From Isoetes taiwanensis (lineage: Eukaryota > Streptophyta > Lycopodiopsida > Isoetales > Isoetaceae), in NCBI GenBank assembly GCA_021234155.1, contig JAJEKV010000052.1, positions 6,114,925 through 6,178,924 on the forward strand: a stretch of 64,000 nt of DNA. The letters are read 5' to 3'. Made by a program: the position numbers and the translations under genes. The notes beneath the pieces are model-generated. The model was not told where the DNA came from. It saw only the letters and a list, made by a program, of their open reading frames with translations, and ran no database searches. This document shows positions 23,901 through 33,971 of this stretch, piece after piece. Each line of letters begins with the position of its first letter. Positions within the stretch are counted from its first letter, which is position 1.

Positions 23901-24200
23901 AGAGAAACAACAAACGCGGAGGTAGTCTGTTCAAAAAATTTGCCGAGGTCGAGCCATTGTAGTGTGGGGGGATGGAACAAATGGTGGTGGAAGATTGCTA
24001 CATGCAACATTGAGGGTTGGAAAGGTGGTGGCAGCCGGTTCCTATTGGACTTGGAGAGGGTTTGGAAGGTGGTGGCAGTCTACTAGTTACCGGACTTCGA
24101 GTTTCTTCTAGAAGTAACAAAGACCTTGTTTCGAGGTAGGTGTTGAAGAAGCATCTCGCCTTGTGTTCCATCCGGCGTAGAGGTACTTGGGCAAACAAAT
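20991..24200 (-). pseudogene. Unrecognised minus-strand coding remnants
   Basis: Several minus-strand stretches have protein-like composition in neighbouring frames: 24198-24000, 23934-23570, about 23320-23130 (TLADENAYLAYHVRRN, YGCPPFRDYGMSRI), 23052-22813, 22480-22283 and 22175-21825 (LTFQHHIKFYLKDGG, FRHFLHRASLNNFPL). They look like one long gene interrupted by indels, or exons of a spliced gene. I recognise no family. The block is divergent from the methyltransferase gene at 25.1-28.9 kb, with the first palindrome array between them, so the two could be one two-gene element; this is inference. Confidence 0.35.
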
Positions 24201-24289
24201 GGTGGTGGAAGTTTGTTCACTAAGCGTTAACCATTTCAAACAAGCGCAAAATACCAGGGCTTGTTACTAACTCACAAGTCGTTTGGACT

Positions 24290-24945
24290 AATGCTATTCG
24301 AGAATACAAATGCTATTCGGAATAGTATTATGTCGCCGACATTTGCCGTGTGTGTGCAAGAATGCTTATTCCAATACACTTATCCGAAAGTGTTTGACAA
24401 GAGGCATTATTCGATCACATAGAAAACACAACTGACAATTGCCTACCTTTAAAAGGAAAATTCGGCCTTCGATTCGCCATTATTCCGCTTTGAGGATTTT
24501 AGTGCATATTCAAGCCTCGGGATTAATATATATTTTTTGTATTCCGATTCACATAGCGAAAACAATGGGCGTGCAAGCATGCCAAAAAGTATATGATACG
24601 TCTTTCTTTTTTGTTTTTCGATTTGATTTCAGAGGCCAAAGTGTATTCCGAATACACTTTGCACTTTCGGGCCAAAGGAGCAAAGTGTATTCTGCGCTTT
24701 GCTCAGCCGAGGTCTGAGGTGTATTCGAATACACTTTGCCCGGGTGAAAAATGCAAAAGTGTATTCTAATACATTTTACTCTACTTTGAAGGGGCAAAGT
24801 GTCCGGGAATACACTTTGCTCGTCTCCCGATAGGCAAGTGTATTCCGGAATACACTTTGCACTTAAATGAGCAAGTGTATTATTCAAATACATTTTGCTC
24901 TTCACTGATGGGCAAAGTGTATTCCGAATACATTTTGCTTGTAGT
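24290..24945. repeat. Palindrome array 1 (GTGTATTC…GAATACAC)
   Basis: Between 24641 and 24945 about eight units of roughly 40 bases each carry a palindrome such as GTGTATTCCGAATACAC (24641-24657) or GTGTATTCGAATACAC (24719-24734), followed by TTTGC. Related half-sites (GCTATTCGAGAATACAA, GCTATTCGGAATAG) occur at about 24292-24325 and again near 25122. Confidence 0.85.
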
Positions 24946-25099
24946 TTTGAGAACGCTTTGCTTTTTTACTAAAATCTTAGCCGCAAATGAATCACAACAT
25001 TTTATGTTAAATTACTCTGTTAAGTCTAATTTAGGTACACAAAATTGACTTAGACCTCCACAACATTTTAGCTTGTTTTTGTCTTTTTTCCCGCCTTTT

Positions 25100-28000
25100 G
25101 GGGCATAAGATTAGCAAATGTTATTCTCGAATACAAATTTCTTTTGCATTGCCTTAACATGGTTGTTTTAAACGTTTCATGGCGGGGGAAGAAGGAAGCA
25201 AGAGGGCATCAAAGAAATCCTATAAGCCTAAGCGCCCACACCATTAAAAGCACAGCATTACACGGACGAACCCTTATTTACTTAAAACTTTCAAACGCAA
25301 GGTGGTTCGTGAACCAGGTGGCAGATGGAAAATACAACATTAATCGACATTTTTGTACGCCTCAGAAAGTCTTTGGTACCAAAAGGTACGCTCGACTCCA
25401 TGTTTGTTAACCTTGGGACAATAAAAGATGTCTCCTAGGTTGCCGTCAAAGGAGTCCAAGCGGAGGCTATCCTTCAAGACCTCCCAAGGCTTCATTGTTG
25501 TGGGACCTTGCATTCTTTAAAATTGTGGGTGTGCAACCACCTAAGATCAGTATAAATTTTTTCACACCAAGGCTAAAACTAAGCCCGTGGTTCATTAATT
25601 AAAATGTGTTTTTTCCGGTACGTTTGAGGACTTTCCCTGCCAAGTGAGTCCGAGCAATCGATGGAGAAAGATGCCATCACCACCTTCTAAGGCTCGCTAG
25701 TTCTCTGGAGGTCATCGATAAAGGTTTTGAGGAAGAAGAGGAGGAAGAACCCCGCAGCCAAAGAAACTTAGCACGCCAAGAGAGACCATAAGTCGCTAAA
25801 AAAGAACCAAAGAAGCGGAAAAACACAAACAGCCTTGAAATCATAGAAGTCCCCGAGAACCTAAGAAGAAGAAGGGAAAGGGTAGCACCGGTGTTGCTAA
25901 AAAAAAAAAAAAGTTGATAAACATCCAAAATGGAAGAGATTAACCTCGCACAAGTTTGTGCAAGGTGTCATTTATTTGCCGGTCGCTCAATGAAGCTCTC
26001 CAAAAAAAATGAAGCTGGTGAAAGGCCACTTCCCTGTGGTTCGCAGAAAAATTTATGCCGACATCACTTGAGGAACCTGAAGATGTAATAAGGAGCAATC
26101 CAAATGCTCATGTGGCCCCAATAGTTGTCCTTGTTGACAGGGCAAAGGCACAACCCCCGTGAGTATGATAGAGAAAATGCTCGACACCTACACTCACTAC
26201 GCCTTGGGAGGGAATCATAGCTTCAAGGCAAGAAGGCAACTTTACAAAGAAAAGAAGAACCCGAGGTACCTCTCCGCCCTCCCTCTACGCCTCTCTTTGT
26301 GGTCTTCTGGATGAAGAAGCAAAAATCGTTATAACACCCACAATGCCGATAACGCAGTACAAACTAAAAGATGAGCTTTGTCGACAAGATCCGGTTTATG
26401 CAATGTGGAGTAATGTAATTTTCAAGGAAAAGTCTGGTGAGGGACCTGAAGAAGCCGTTTTCCTTTGAGCTTAAGGAGGCGGTGCCATTGAATGTCACCG
26501 AATATGACGCAGGCCAACAAAAGGCAAATACTTATTCCCCACGACAACCGGTTCCGATTAGCTTTTAGGAGATGGCAAGGTAAGCACAAAATGTATTCCG
26601 AAATAGCAAACCAACTATTTGACGCGGAAATCTGCTTTTGCATTTGGGAACCCGTGACCAGATATTCACAATGTTCGAAAGCCAGGGAGTTAAAGAGCAA
26701 GGGCAAGGAGACAAAATGCAAGAAAAACCCTGACGTGCTCCAAGTAAAAAAGAAATGACCATTACCGCCCTGAGGGAAATGCAGGCTTCTCCGCCATACG
26801 TAGATTTTGGAAAGGCTTCTCCCAAAAAGTTGTTGACAAGGAGTTTAGCCTAGAAGAAATGTCAAAGGAATTGCACAAGTAAGATCTCTCGCCACAAACT
26901 TTACTCTTTAGGCGTTAGAGTCCCAAAACATAAAGTGGTAGATAGTGTATTCGAATACACATACCTTTCTTCACTTGGGAGCGTGGTATTCCTAATACAC
27001 AATGCTTCTCTAGAGACAAGCAATGTGTTTTCCGGAATACACATTGCCCATGTAAGGGAAGCCATGTGTATTCGGAATACACATGTCCTCTTCTAAAAAG
27101 TATTGTGTATTCCGTAATACACATTGCTTTTTCGCACAAGCAATGTGTTTTCCTAATACACATTGCCCATGTAAAGGAAGCCATGTGTATTCTGGAATAC
27201 ACATGTCCTCTTTCTATTGTGTATTCCAGAATACACATTGCTTTTTTTTCAGAGAAGCAATGTGTATTCCTAATACACAATGCATTTTGTTTCGAGGTAA
27301 CATCACCAAGTTAACCGGTTTGTATTCGAATACATTTAGCTTGACTTTTTATTTGTTTTTCTTTTTCTTTGCCTTGTTTCTTACTTTTTTACTCATTGTT
27401 TCCTTAACGCCTTGCAAAAAAGAACGTCATAACATGTCAAACATGTTTGATGGAGCAGCTAAAACGTAGAGACATGGGAAAGGTGCAAGGAACTCTACCA
27501 CTCAGAGCCACTCTCGACGAAGCTTAATTGTGCAATATGCACCAAATTTTGAGGGTGGGTAAGTACTCTCTACATTACAAGCCTTTGCACACACGATCTC
27601 CTTACAGGTTGTTGTCATGTTTTTTCGAGCAAAAGAAAAAACAAAGACCTTCCCGAGGGCTTCATGCATTTGGTTAGAACAAAGACGGGAAGAGAGGTTA
27701 GTAGCTGAAAGAAGAACTGTTGAGTTAGAACCATCCCATTAGAGATTCAAGCATGTTTGATCAAAACAATTTATATTCAATCATTCATGGTGATTGCAAC
27801 GAACCTAGTCGAACGGTTAAGCCACAGGACTTCACTTTGGTTATTGTTGATCTTCCCTACGGGTTTAAGCTTAAAGACAGCCAGATATGACGACCAGCCC
27901 TTCAAATTTTTCAGAGTTTAATGCTTTTATTGATGGAATCAAGCAGATCACAACGGCTAAACATTGGCGTTTAGTTACTTTCCATTCGAGCATGCGGTTT

Positions 28001-28884
28001 GGCTTGGTAGAATCACTTTCAAAAACCACTTTGGTTCTCGGTTGAAAGAGTGATATGAAAACCTTGTCGGTAAGTCTTATTCCGAATCTGATTACTTTTC
28101 TCTTTGATTACGTAGTGTATTCCGAATAGTATTTCCTCGCTCGTTTTCGAAGTGTGTTCTTGTTTTTTGCTAAGTAAACATCACTTTATATGTTTTACTA
28201 GGTACAAAAAGCTAACATCAACTACCATGGTGGAGGACCAAGGTTGCTTAGCAAGGTAGAGTACCTTCATGTAGCTTATTGGAGTTTTGATGGGAAGAGG
28301 ACCATGGAACACTTCAACACTGCCGCCTGTCAAAACTTCTCAAACGTCCTTGAGTTTCCAGCAATTGTTCTGAAATTGCGGGGACCCAACCGCACAAGGC
28401 GGGGATTGTGAATCACTACCGTAAAACCACAAAGCTCATCAACCATCTCCTGGACATGTTCTCGGCCCGTGAGACCGGGTGCTTGATGCTTTCTCCGGTT
28501 CCCGGTACTACTATCGCATGTGCACTTAAGAAGGGGAACCCGTAGCCGTGGATATTGATAAGGATCTTTGTTAATTTTGTGAAGATGAGATCAAGGTGCC
28601 TTACCTACTTTACCAGATGAACATCAAGAGCTAGGGGCCAAGTCTTCATCCGATTATGCTAAACTAACATCCTCGAGAGATACGACCTCCATTCTCCGCC
28701 CTCACTAGGCGATGAGGCAACCTTTGGTTGAGCTTAAAGAAGTAGCTTTAGCTACCATTCCGTGAGGACAAGGAGGGATACAAAACTCAAGTCTCCAAGA
28801 AAGGAGCAGATAGAGAGAATGAATGATCTAGATGGCGAGAGCAAAAAGAAAAAGAATGAGGAGGACTATGATGTAGATCTTTGA
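25100..28884 (+). pseudogene. ParB-like/DNA N4/N6-methyltransferase gene, spliced
   Basis: Plus-strand gene with a bacterial-type DNA amino-methyltransferase (N6_N4_Mtase fold, which adds methyl to the exocyclic amine of A or C). Motif IV reads DLPY at 27849-27860 within TLVIVDLPYGFKL. A middle block reads YHGGGPRLLSKVEYLHVAYW then EHFN (about 28222-28318). Motif I reads VLDAFSGSGTT at 28479-28512 if one extra C is skipped. The order IV then I is that of the beta class. Upstream, YALGGNHSFKARRQLY (26198-26245) resembles a ParB/Srx-like motif. GT–AG introns fit at about 27558-27607 and 28072-28202. The end is a K/E-rich tail with TGA at 28882. The true start is unclear; 25144-26900 is frame-broken. 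DPPY-like motifs favour adenine as substrate, but N4-cytosine is also possible. Confidence 0.65.
26945..27340. repeat. Palindrome array 2 (GTGTATTC…GAATACAC)
   Basis: About ten palindromes, for example GTGTATTCGAATACAC (26945-26960) and GTGTATTCCAGAATACAC, separated by alternating spacers GCCCATGTAAAGGAAGCCAT and ATGTCCTCTTCT. A related half-site pair sits at about 28113-28130, inside the next intron of the methyltransferase gene. The array probably lies in an intron of that gene (after a donor near 26880). Confidence 0.85.
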
Positions 28885-29285
28885 CTACGTGATATTAAAA
28901 TTATCATTATTTATTACAATGAATCTTCAATATTGATGTACAACAATTTATTAAAAACATAGTACTTTTTTTCCTTTCTATTCGTGCTTGTTTTTGTAAT
29001 GCTTTCAGTCTCTTCAAGTCTATGCCTAAATTTCGCTATTTTTATGATTTCTGTTTCATAAGTACAAAGTTTTCGTCTAATAATGGGCCAAAATGGCATG
29101 AAAAAAAATGCAAACCTCTAGAAATTCTTAACAACTATCAAAAAAGGCTTATTTTAGAAAGTTGGTGTTTTTTTAAAGGGAATCTTTGAAACGGGAGTGA
29201 TGCAACACTCCCGTTTAATTTGCAATCGTGTTCAAATTATGTTTGCGTATAAGTATAAGTCCTCGTGTCTGTTTAATAATTGTTT
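28885..29285. other. AT-rich spacer
   Basis: No gene recognised; contains poly-A and poly-T runs. The downstream flank of the methyltransferase gene. Confidence 0.4.
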
Positions 29286-29289
29286 TGCA

Positions 29290-29490
29290 AGGTTGCCACG
29301 GTGCGAAATTATAGTGTATATTACGTGTGGATATCTCAAATTCGCACCGTGGTTACGGTGCGATAATATACTATTCTTAATTGTAATCAAAATAATGTGG
29401 CATCGTGTTTTTGGAATGTTGTTATGGTGCAAAATTATAGTATGCATTAAGTGTAGGTGCCTCAAATTCGCATTGTAACCACGACGCGAA
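29290..29490. repeat. Two tandem copies of an inverted-repeat unit
   Basis: CCACGGTGCGAAAT … ATTCGCACCGTGG forms a hairpin with arms of about 13 bases around 29296-29351. A diverged second copy, about 117 bases downstream (GGTGCAAAATTATAG … CTCAAATTCGCA), repeats the loop sequence. Confidence 0.6.
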
Positions 29491-29550
29491 AATAAGTTGT
29501 CCATAATTGTTAAACCAATAGTTTTCGCAGACCGTATATATGTACTGCAA

Positions 29551-29553
<3 letters not shown>

Positions 29554-29641
<88 letters not shown>
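29554..29641. repeat. (CAA)n microsatellite, about 29 units
   Basis: Uninterrupted CAA trinucleotide run of about 88 bases. The homologous position in the copy at 7394 has only about six units. Confidence 0.95.
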
Positions 29642-29642
<1 letters not shown>

Positions 29643-29795
29643 CCTTTTGTTGAGACATCAATATTGCAGTATAATTCCGGAGCTTTATTTTTTGTCAATT
29701 ATTATACCTTGTTAAATAATTGGTTGTAAGGAATGCATAATGCATTGATGGATTCTATTGGACCAAATTAAATGCATGACCATGTAAAAACTAGA
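29642..29795. repeat. Duplicated segment, copy 2
   Basis: Matches 7412-7580 with few differences. Homology ends after CATGTAAAAACT, where this locus continues with ordinary sequence and the other copy enters the tRNA array. Confidence 0.85.
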
Positions 29796-30470
29796 TGACA
29801 ACTTTCGTAGATGTCTGTAAGTGCATTTTATATAGCTATCTTGCAAATTTGTGCAGATTTATGCCAAATTACAGGCAATTTGTGTTGTATTGATAGGTGA
29901 TAACTAGAATCATTTTCCAGTGTGGATGGTGGGTCCAGAGGTTGGTCTTCTTGGAGCAAATATGTGTTGATCTTTCGGAACTGATTTAGGAGCAATATTG
30001 ATCTCTATCGATTTCTTTCTTTATGGGTTTATAGCAGTGGTTCCGGGTTAGTTTATGGAAAGCATTCTTTAAAACTCCACACAGATCATGCTACAGGGCC
30101 CAAGCATAAAACTGAAAGATTCTCTAATGAAATTCACAGAAACGAAATGCACAGGAATTCAGTGCATATAAATGTAAACTTACAAAAATGCATGCACAGA
30201 AATGCAGTGTAGCATGATATTTGCATGATATGTTTAGTTGAGCCTGGGCACAATCTCTCCAAGACTGGCAAGAGTCTTTAAAGCAGATAAAACCATCATT
30301 CAATTAAATTGGGATTATGTCAATTCTAAAATCACGCCAACCAGTTGTTGTTTGCTAGGGGACTTTTGTTTTTTTTTATGTTTTTTTTGGACATTATAAA
30401 TCGAATAAATATTGCAATTCTCAAGTGTCCTTTAAATGTGACTTGAAATTTGTAGAATTGAAGGGCAAGG
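29796..30470. other. Intergenic or intronic DNA
   Basis: Contains diffuse AAATGCA/CACAGAAATGCA repeats at about 30130-30210 and a poly-T run at 30367. No gene recognised. Confidence 0.35.
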
Positions 30471-30474
30471 TAAA

Positions 30475-31104
30475 TTACTGACCCTGTTCTAGTATTTCTA
30501 TTCCGCATAGATGGTTGTAAGCTTGATCACAGTCGGAAACGAATTTTAAAGCTTTGTGATATCGACAGGGAGCTTTGTTACTCTCCAATCCGGAATGAGA
30601 GGTGAGTGGCGAGTAAAAAGATGCAGGAGAAATGACGTTTCTACACATGACGTTTCCCACGGGTGGAAGCAAATTGTGAGACAGTATATTGTTTTCAATC
30701 CATCTAGATTGCTTCACTTATTCATGGCCGAGTTCATATCTATTTCTCCGGTTTGTGTATGATATGGTGAACGAGGTCTCTTCGTGCCCAATAAGTAGTG
30801 TATTCCATTGCTTCCACCAAGACTTGGGCTCTTTATTGTTTGAAGGCAGCACTCCAGTGCAGTTCAGAAGGGGAGTATGGTTTTGGAGGTATGAATACTC
30901 TCCCCAAAGCTCCAAACTTATTGAGCTTCCATTGCCGAGTCTGTCCGAGTTATACTGCAGGCCTCTTGATGCCACTTCCATCTTACTAGCGCAAAGTAAG
31001 TTGTCGCAGGAAATGTCTACAACATTGAAGGAAAGGGGAGGAATTTGTGGCCATGTGAAGATAAAATTAGGAATTAATTTGTTCATTGCATTGTTCAAGG
31101 GCAC
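30475..31104 (-). CDS. Unrecognised minus-strand ORFs, possible exon
   Basis: Two consecutive minus-strand frames (31104-30718, 128 codons; 30717-30475, 80 codons), separated by one stop. The first has several N-glycosylation-type sequons (NGSS, NHT, NCT) and paired tryptophans (SWWKQW), so it could belong to an extracellular domain. I recognise no family. A plus-strand frame of 166 codons overlaps it (30689-31189), and I cannot exclude that strand. This segment is absent from the paralogous copy at 7.4-20.6 kb. Confidence 0.3.
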
Positions 31105-31318
31105 TGATAATGTTAAGACGATTTCAAAGATGTTTACAGTTCAACAGTCAGTTGATAATTTTTTAAATAGCATATTTATGGAAGCTTAGAGTTCCCACCT
31201 TCATCGTGGTGCTGAATCTATCGAATGTAGGATAAGACGTGACACTATTCGATTCCGATATTGTGTTCGAAAACAAACATTGTAAGTCACTTTTAAGTAC
31301 AGGAGATGGCGGAATGTA

Positions 31319-31339
31319 AGAATAGAATAGAATAGAATA
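31319..31339. repeat. (AATAG)n microsatellite
   Basis: AATAG repeated about four times just upstream of the 31.38-kb coding block; absent from the copy near 20330. Confidence 0.8.
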
Positions 31340-31380
31340 GTTTTTTTAACGTCCACGGAGACCAATAGGTCTGGATTCTG

Positions 31381-33420
31381 GTGGAGCAAGATGAGAATGA
31401 TGGCACTCATTCCGTTGTCATAGACCTAAATGTGCACAAGGATAATCAGCTATTCGAGACTCTAAGAGTGGAGAATGAATGGTCCCCATTCGATGCCCGA
31501 CGGCAATTGGAGTTTGAAACAAGCTTAAACTTCTTCCATTTTATGCTAGACGGCCAAAGGTTGGGAAAGCGCAGGGAAGAAAGCTATAAATTGTGGTCAT
31601 GCATGCCGCCAGAAACATTATCTGTATATAGACCGGATGCCTAATATGTATGGCAAATATGGCGCTGCGACGCTATTTGCATCTGAAGAGCTGCATTGAG
31701 TTTTGTAAACCAGTGAGACTGTTCGTTCTATTTGCCTGATGTGCATCCTTTGTTTTCAGTTGTCTTATGTGCAGAAACAATATTCCAGTCCAAGAGGTCT
31801 GTTCTGCTGAATGACCGGCCCTGGTGCATGGAGATAATGAGGGTGAGTACTTTTACTCCTTCGGGTTCAAAGGGTGACACTAGAAGAGAGTTGTGCTTAC
31901 TTACAAAGGAGATGTCCGACAACACCGAAGGAGTTTACCAGCCGGGCATTATCGTTAATATGAGGACAGCTCTCAAGAACGGGCGCGAGGACTGGCTCCG
32001 CATAGTTGTTGAGAACACAGAGGATGTGAAGATAAATATTTACTATGTGTACTGGCGGTTCTACGATCCCACAATGTTGTCCGCAAGTATTTTCAATGTC
32101 AGTGGGTCTGCTAAGCGACAGGGATGGGCTCTTCCCTCTTACAAGAGCTTCCAAGAGGCAGACATACAAGGCCTTACAGAGATTTTAAGGGGGTACAACA
32201 TTCTTCGAATGAGCGAACGTCCAAAGAACTCTCCTTTTTGGCAGAAGGCCTTGAACCGCAGAACCCATCTCGCTTTTTAGTGGACCTTTGGCTTCTCGAG
32301 ATCGAAAGAAATGAAGACTCGTGGTCACACCGAGAAGGACTCTTCCGAGCATCGATGAAGAAAAGTCGGGGAAGCAAAAGCTACGTAAAAACATGAAAAG
32401 TAAAAAAGAAGGATAAGGAAGGGAAGGGAAGCAAGAAGGATAAGAATCAAAGGGGAGGGAAGCAAGAAGGGAAGGATAAGGAGGGGAGCAAGAAGGAGAA
32501 GAAAGGAAGAAAGGAAGAGGAGGGGAAGGAAGGTAGTGCAAGGAAGGAGCAGAAAGAAAGGAGAGGAGGAAAAAGAGAAGACTAAGAGAAAATATAGGCA
32601 TAGCACTTCAGATGTTGAGGCACTCCAAAGAAACAAGGGAAGACGGCTTTCCCCACCTCCTAGTCCGGCACCTAATCCTGCAAGACCGCGGTGGCCTCTC
32701 CACAGTGGCGAGGAGGCCACTAGCGGTGAGGTGGTATTGGTGGTGGTGCCACCGCAGTTAACGCCAGGGGGAGTGCCTGCACCACAAGTCCAGGGGGTCC
32801 GTGCCATCTCAATTAATAAAACTACGGATAGCCGGGCACTTGTTAGAGGTCCCCCAAGGCCTTAAGGTGGAACGGTCAGAGGAGGAAAAGATGGCAGAAA
32901 TGACATTGAATAAAATTTATGACCATCGTCATCTTTTTCCTCTCAGCATTACGTTTACAAAGAAAATAAACGTGTTCAGTTTATACCAGGGCCCTCCAAA
33001 TTTGACTTCCAGGCCAAGAAATATGGAACACGTCAAGACTCTCCTGGAATCTTTCCAGCGTGATCCTCACCTGGTATTCACACCCGCTGATGTGATCCCC
33101 TTCCGCCCCAATACAAAGAAATTAATTCCTTGGAAAACAGAGGACGATCTTATGGGGTTGCACTTCTATATAGTGAATGGCAATCACTTGGTACTGGTAG
33201 TGCAGCTTGTTTGCAGAAAGTTAGGTAATCGCGAAAGTCCACAAGGCGAATGGGCAAAATATATGAATGCGGAGCAATGCCGGGTGTTCGGGAGAGATGA
33301 AAAAGAGGCAGGGCTGCCTGCTAGTTCAATTGTGAGGTGAATGACTTGTTACCGCTAAGACCATCTTCAAAGAACCATTCATTGACAAGATCACCCTTAC
33401 GAGGCACCGCGCTTTGCGGC
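31381..33420 (+). CDS. Unknown spliced gene with K/E-rich and ParB-like parts, 5' portion
   Basis: Exon-like blocks: 31381-about 31621 (VVIDLNVHKDNQLFETLRVE…), an acceptor TTGTTTTCAG at 31759, then 31760-32277 (PGIIVNMRTALKNGREDWLR…YVYWRFYDP). Next come a purine-rich K/E/R segment at about 32400-32600, a proline-rich stretch, and 32801-33420, which holds GLHFYIVNGNHLVLVVQL (33155-33208) and KEPFIDKITLTRHRALRQA. The NGNH…V pattern resembles the GNHS/GGNHS signature of ParB-like domains and the motif in the 25-29 kb gene. Several frame changes occur without obvious introns. Function is unknown; a DNA-binding or nuclease-like role is inference. The gene appears to continue at 42731 beyond the inserted transposon. 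Confidence 0.45.
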
Positions 33421-33469
33421 AAGCGATCCTTTGGGCGTGGGCCGGGGGCGTCGGAACCTTATGATATTT

Positions 33470-33610
33470 ACATTATATGGCGCAACGGGTGCCATTTTGA
33501 AACTCTGCTGGTCATGGTGCCATCAAGGCGCCATTTCATGTCAAATGACGCCATGGCACCATTTCACATCAAATGGCGCCATAGCGCCATTTCATAGGAG
33601 TTGTCTTGAC
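33470..33610. repeat. GGCGCCATTTCA-type direct and inverted repeats
   Basis: Repeated CGCCATTTCA and its inverse TGAAATGGCGC-like forms, for example CATCAAATGGCGCCATAG. Another copy (GAAATGGCGCTACGATGCCATT) lies at about 42680, on the other side of the transposon, so the elements probably belong to one intron. Confidence 0.65.
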
Positions 33611-33623
33611 TATAGGTTTCTTT

Positions 33624-33627
33624 GGGT
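33624..33627. repeat. Target-site duplication GGGT (left)
   Basis: GGGT immediately precedes the left inverted repeat; the same four bases follow the right one at 42644-42647. Confidence 0.65.
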
Positions 33628-33648
33628 GGGTAGTTGCACGAAAGGGTG
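33628..33648 (+). repeat. Left terminal inverted repeat
   Basis: 21 bases, ending in AGGGTG; perfect match to the right end in inverse orientation. Confidence 0.9.
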
Positions 33649-33971
33649 GATAAAAAAGGGCCCAAATTTTACATTTACAAAGGCAAAATGTAGGCAATAT
33701 TTTTGGGGGGTCATTAATACCACAATTAATGGTTGGAGGTTTTGGGGAACCACATTTGGAAGGATTTTTTGAACGTGTGTTTTCTCCGTCCCGCTCAACA
33801 AGCCACTCCCGAACTCTCTCTCTGTTAGCAAAGCTCTGTCTTGAGCTAAAGGGCCGGGTCGAATCCTTACTTGACGATTCTTAGTTCCCTTCGCATCATA
33901 AGCTTCTTGGTCTTCTTAGAAGGGTCAAGGCCGAGCACAATATCGTGGTTTAGTTCTTAGGTTTGGGATCA

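Noticed and set aside
24439-27469. Open frames across the palindrome arrays (IHIA/NTHC-type repeats)
   Set aside because: They are translations of the repeated palindromes on both strands and have no independent support.
20991-28884. Insertion of a giant-virus (NCLDV) fragment
   Set aside because: The methyltransferase alone is not diagnostic, the gene has GT–AG introns, and no viral core gene is seen; kept only as an open question.
29497-29715. Polyglutamine protein encoded over the CAA run
   Set aside because: The frame is open only because of the microsatellite; the flanks are homologous to non-coding sequence at 7.4 kb.
32325-32807. Minus-strand 160-codon frame opposite the purine-rich block
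   Set aside because: It is low-complexity S/P/L translation of the complement of the K/E-rich plus-strand coding region.
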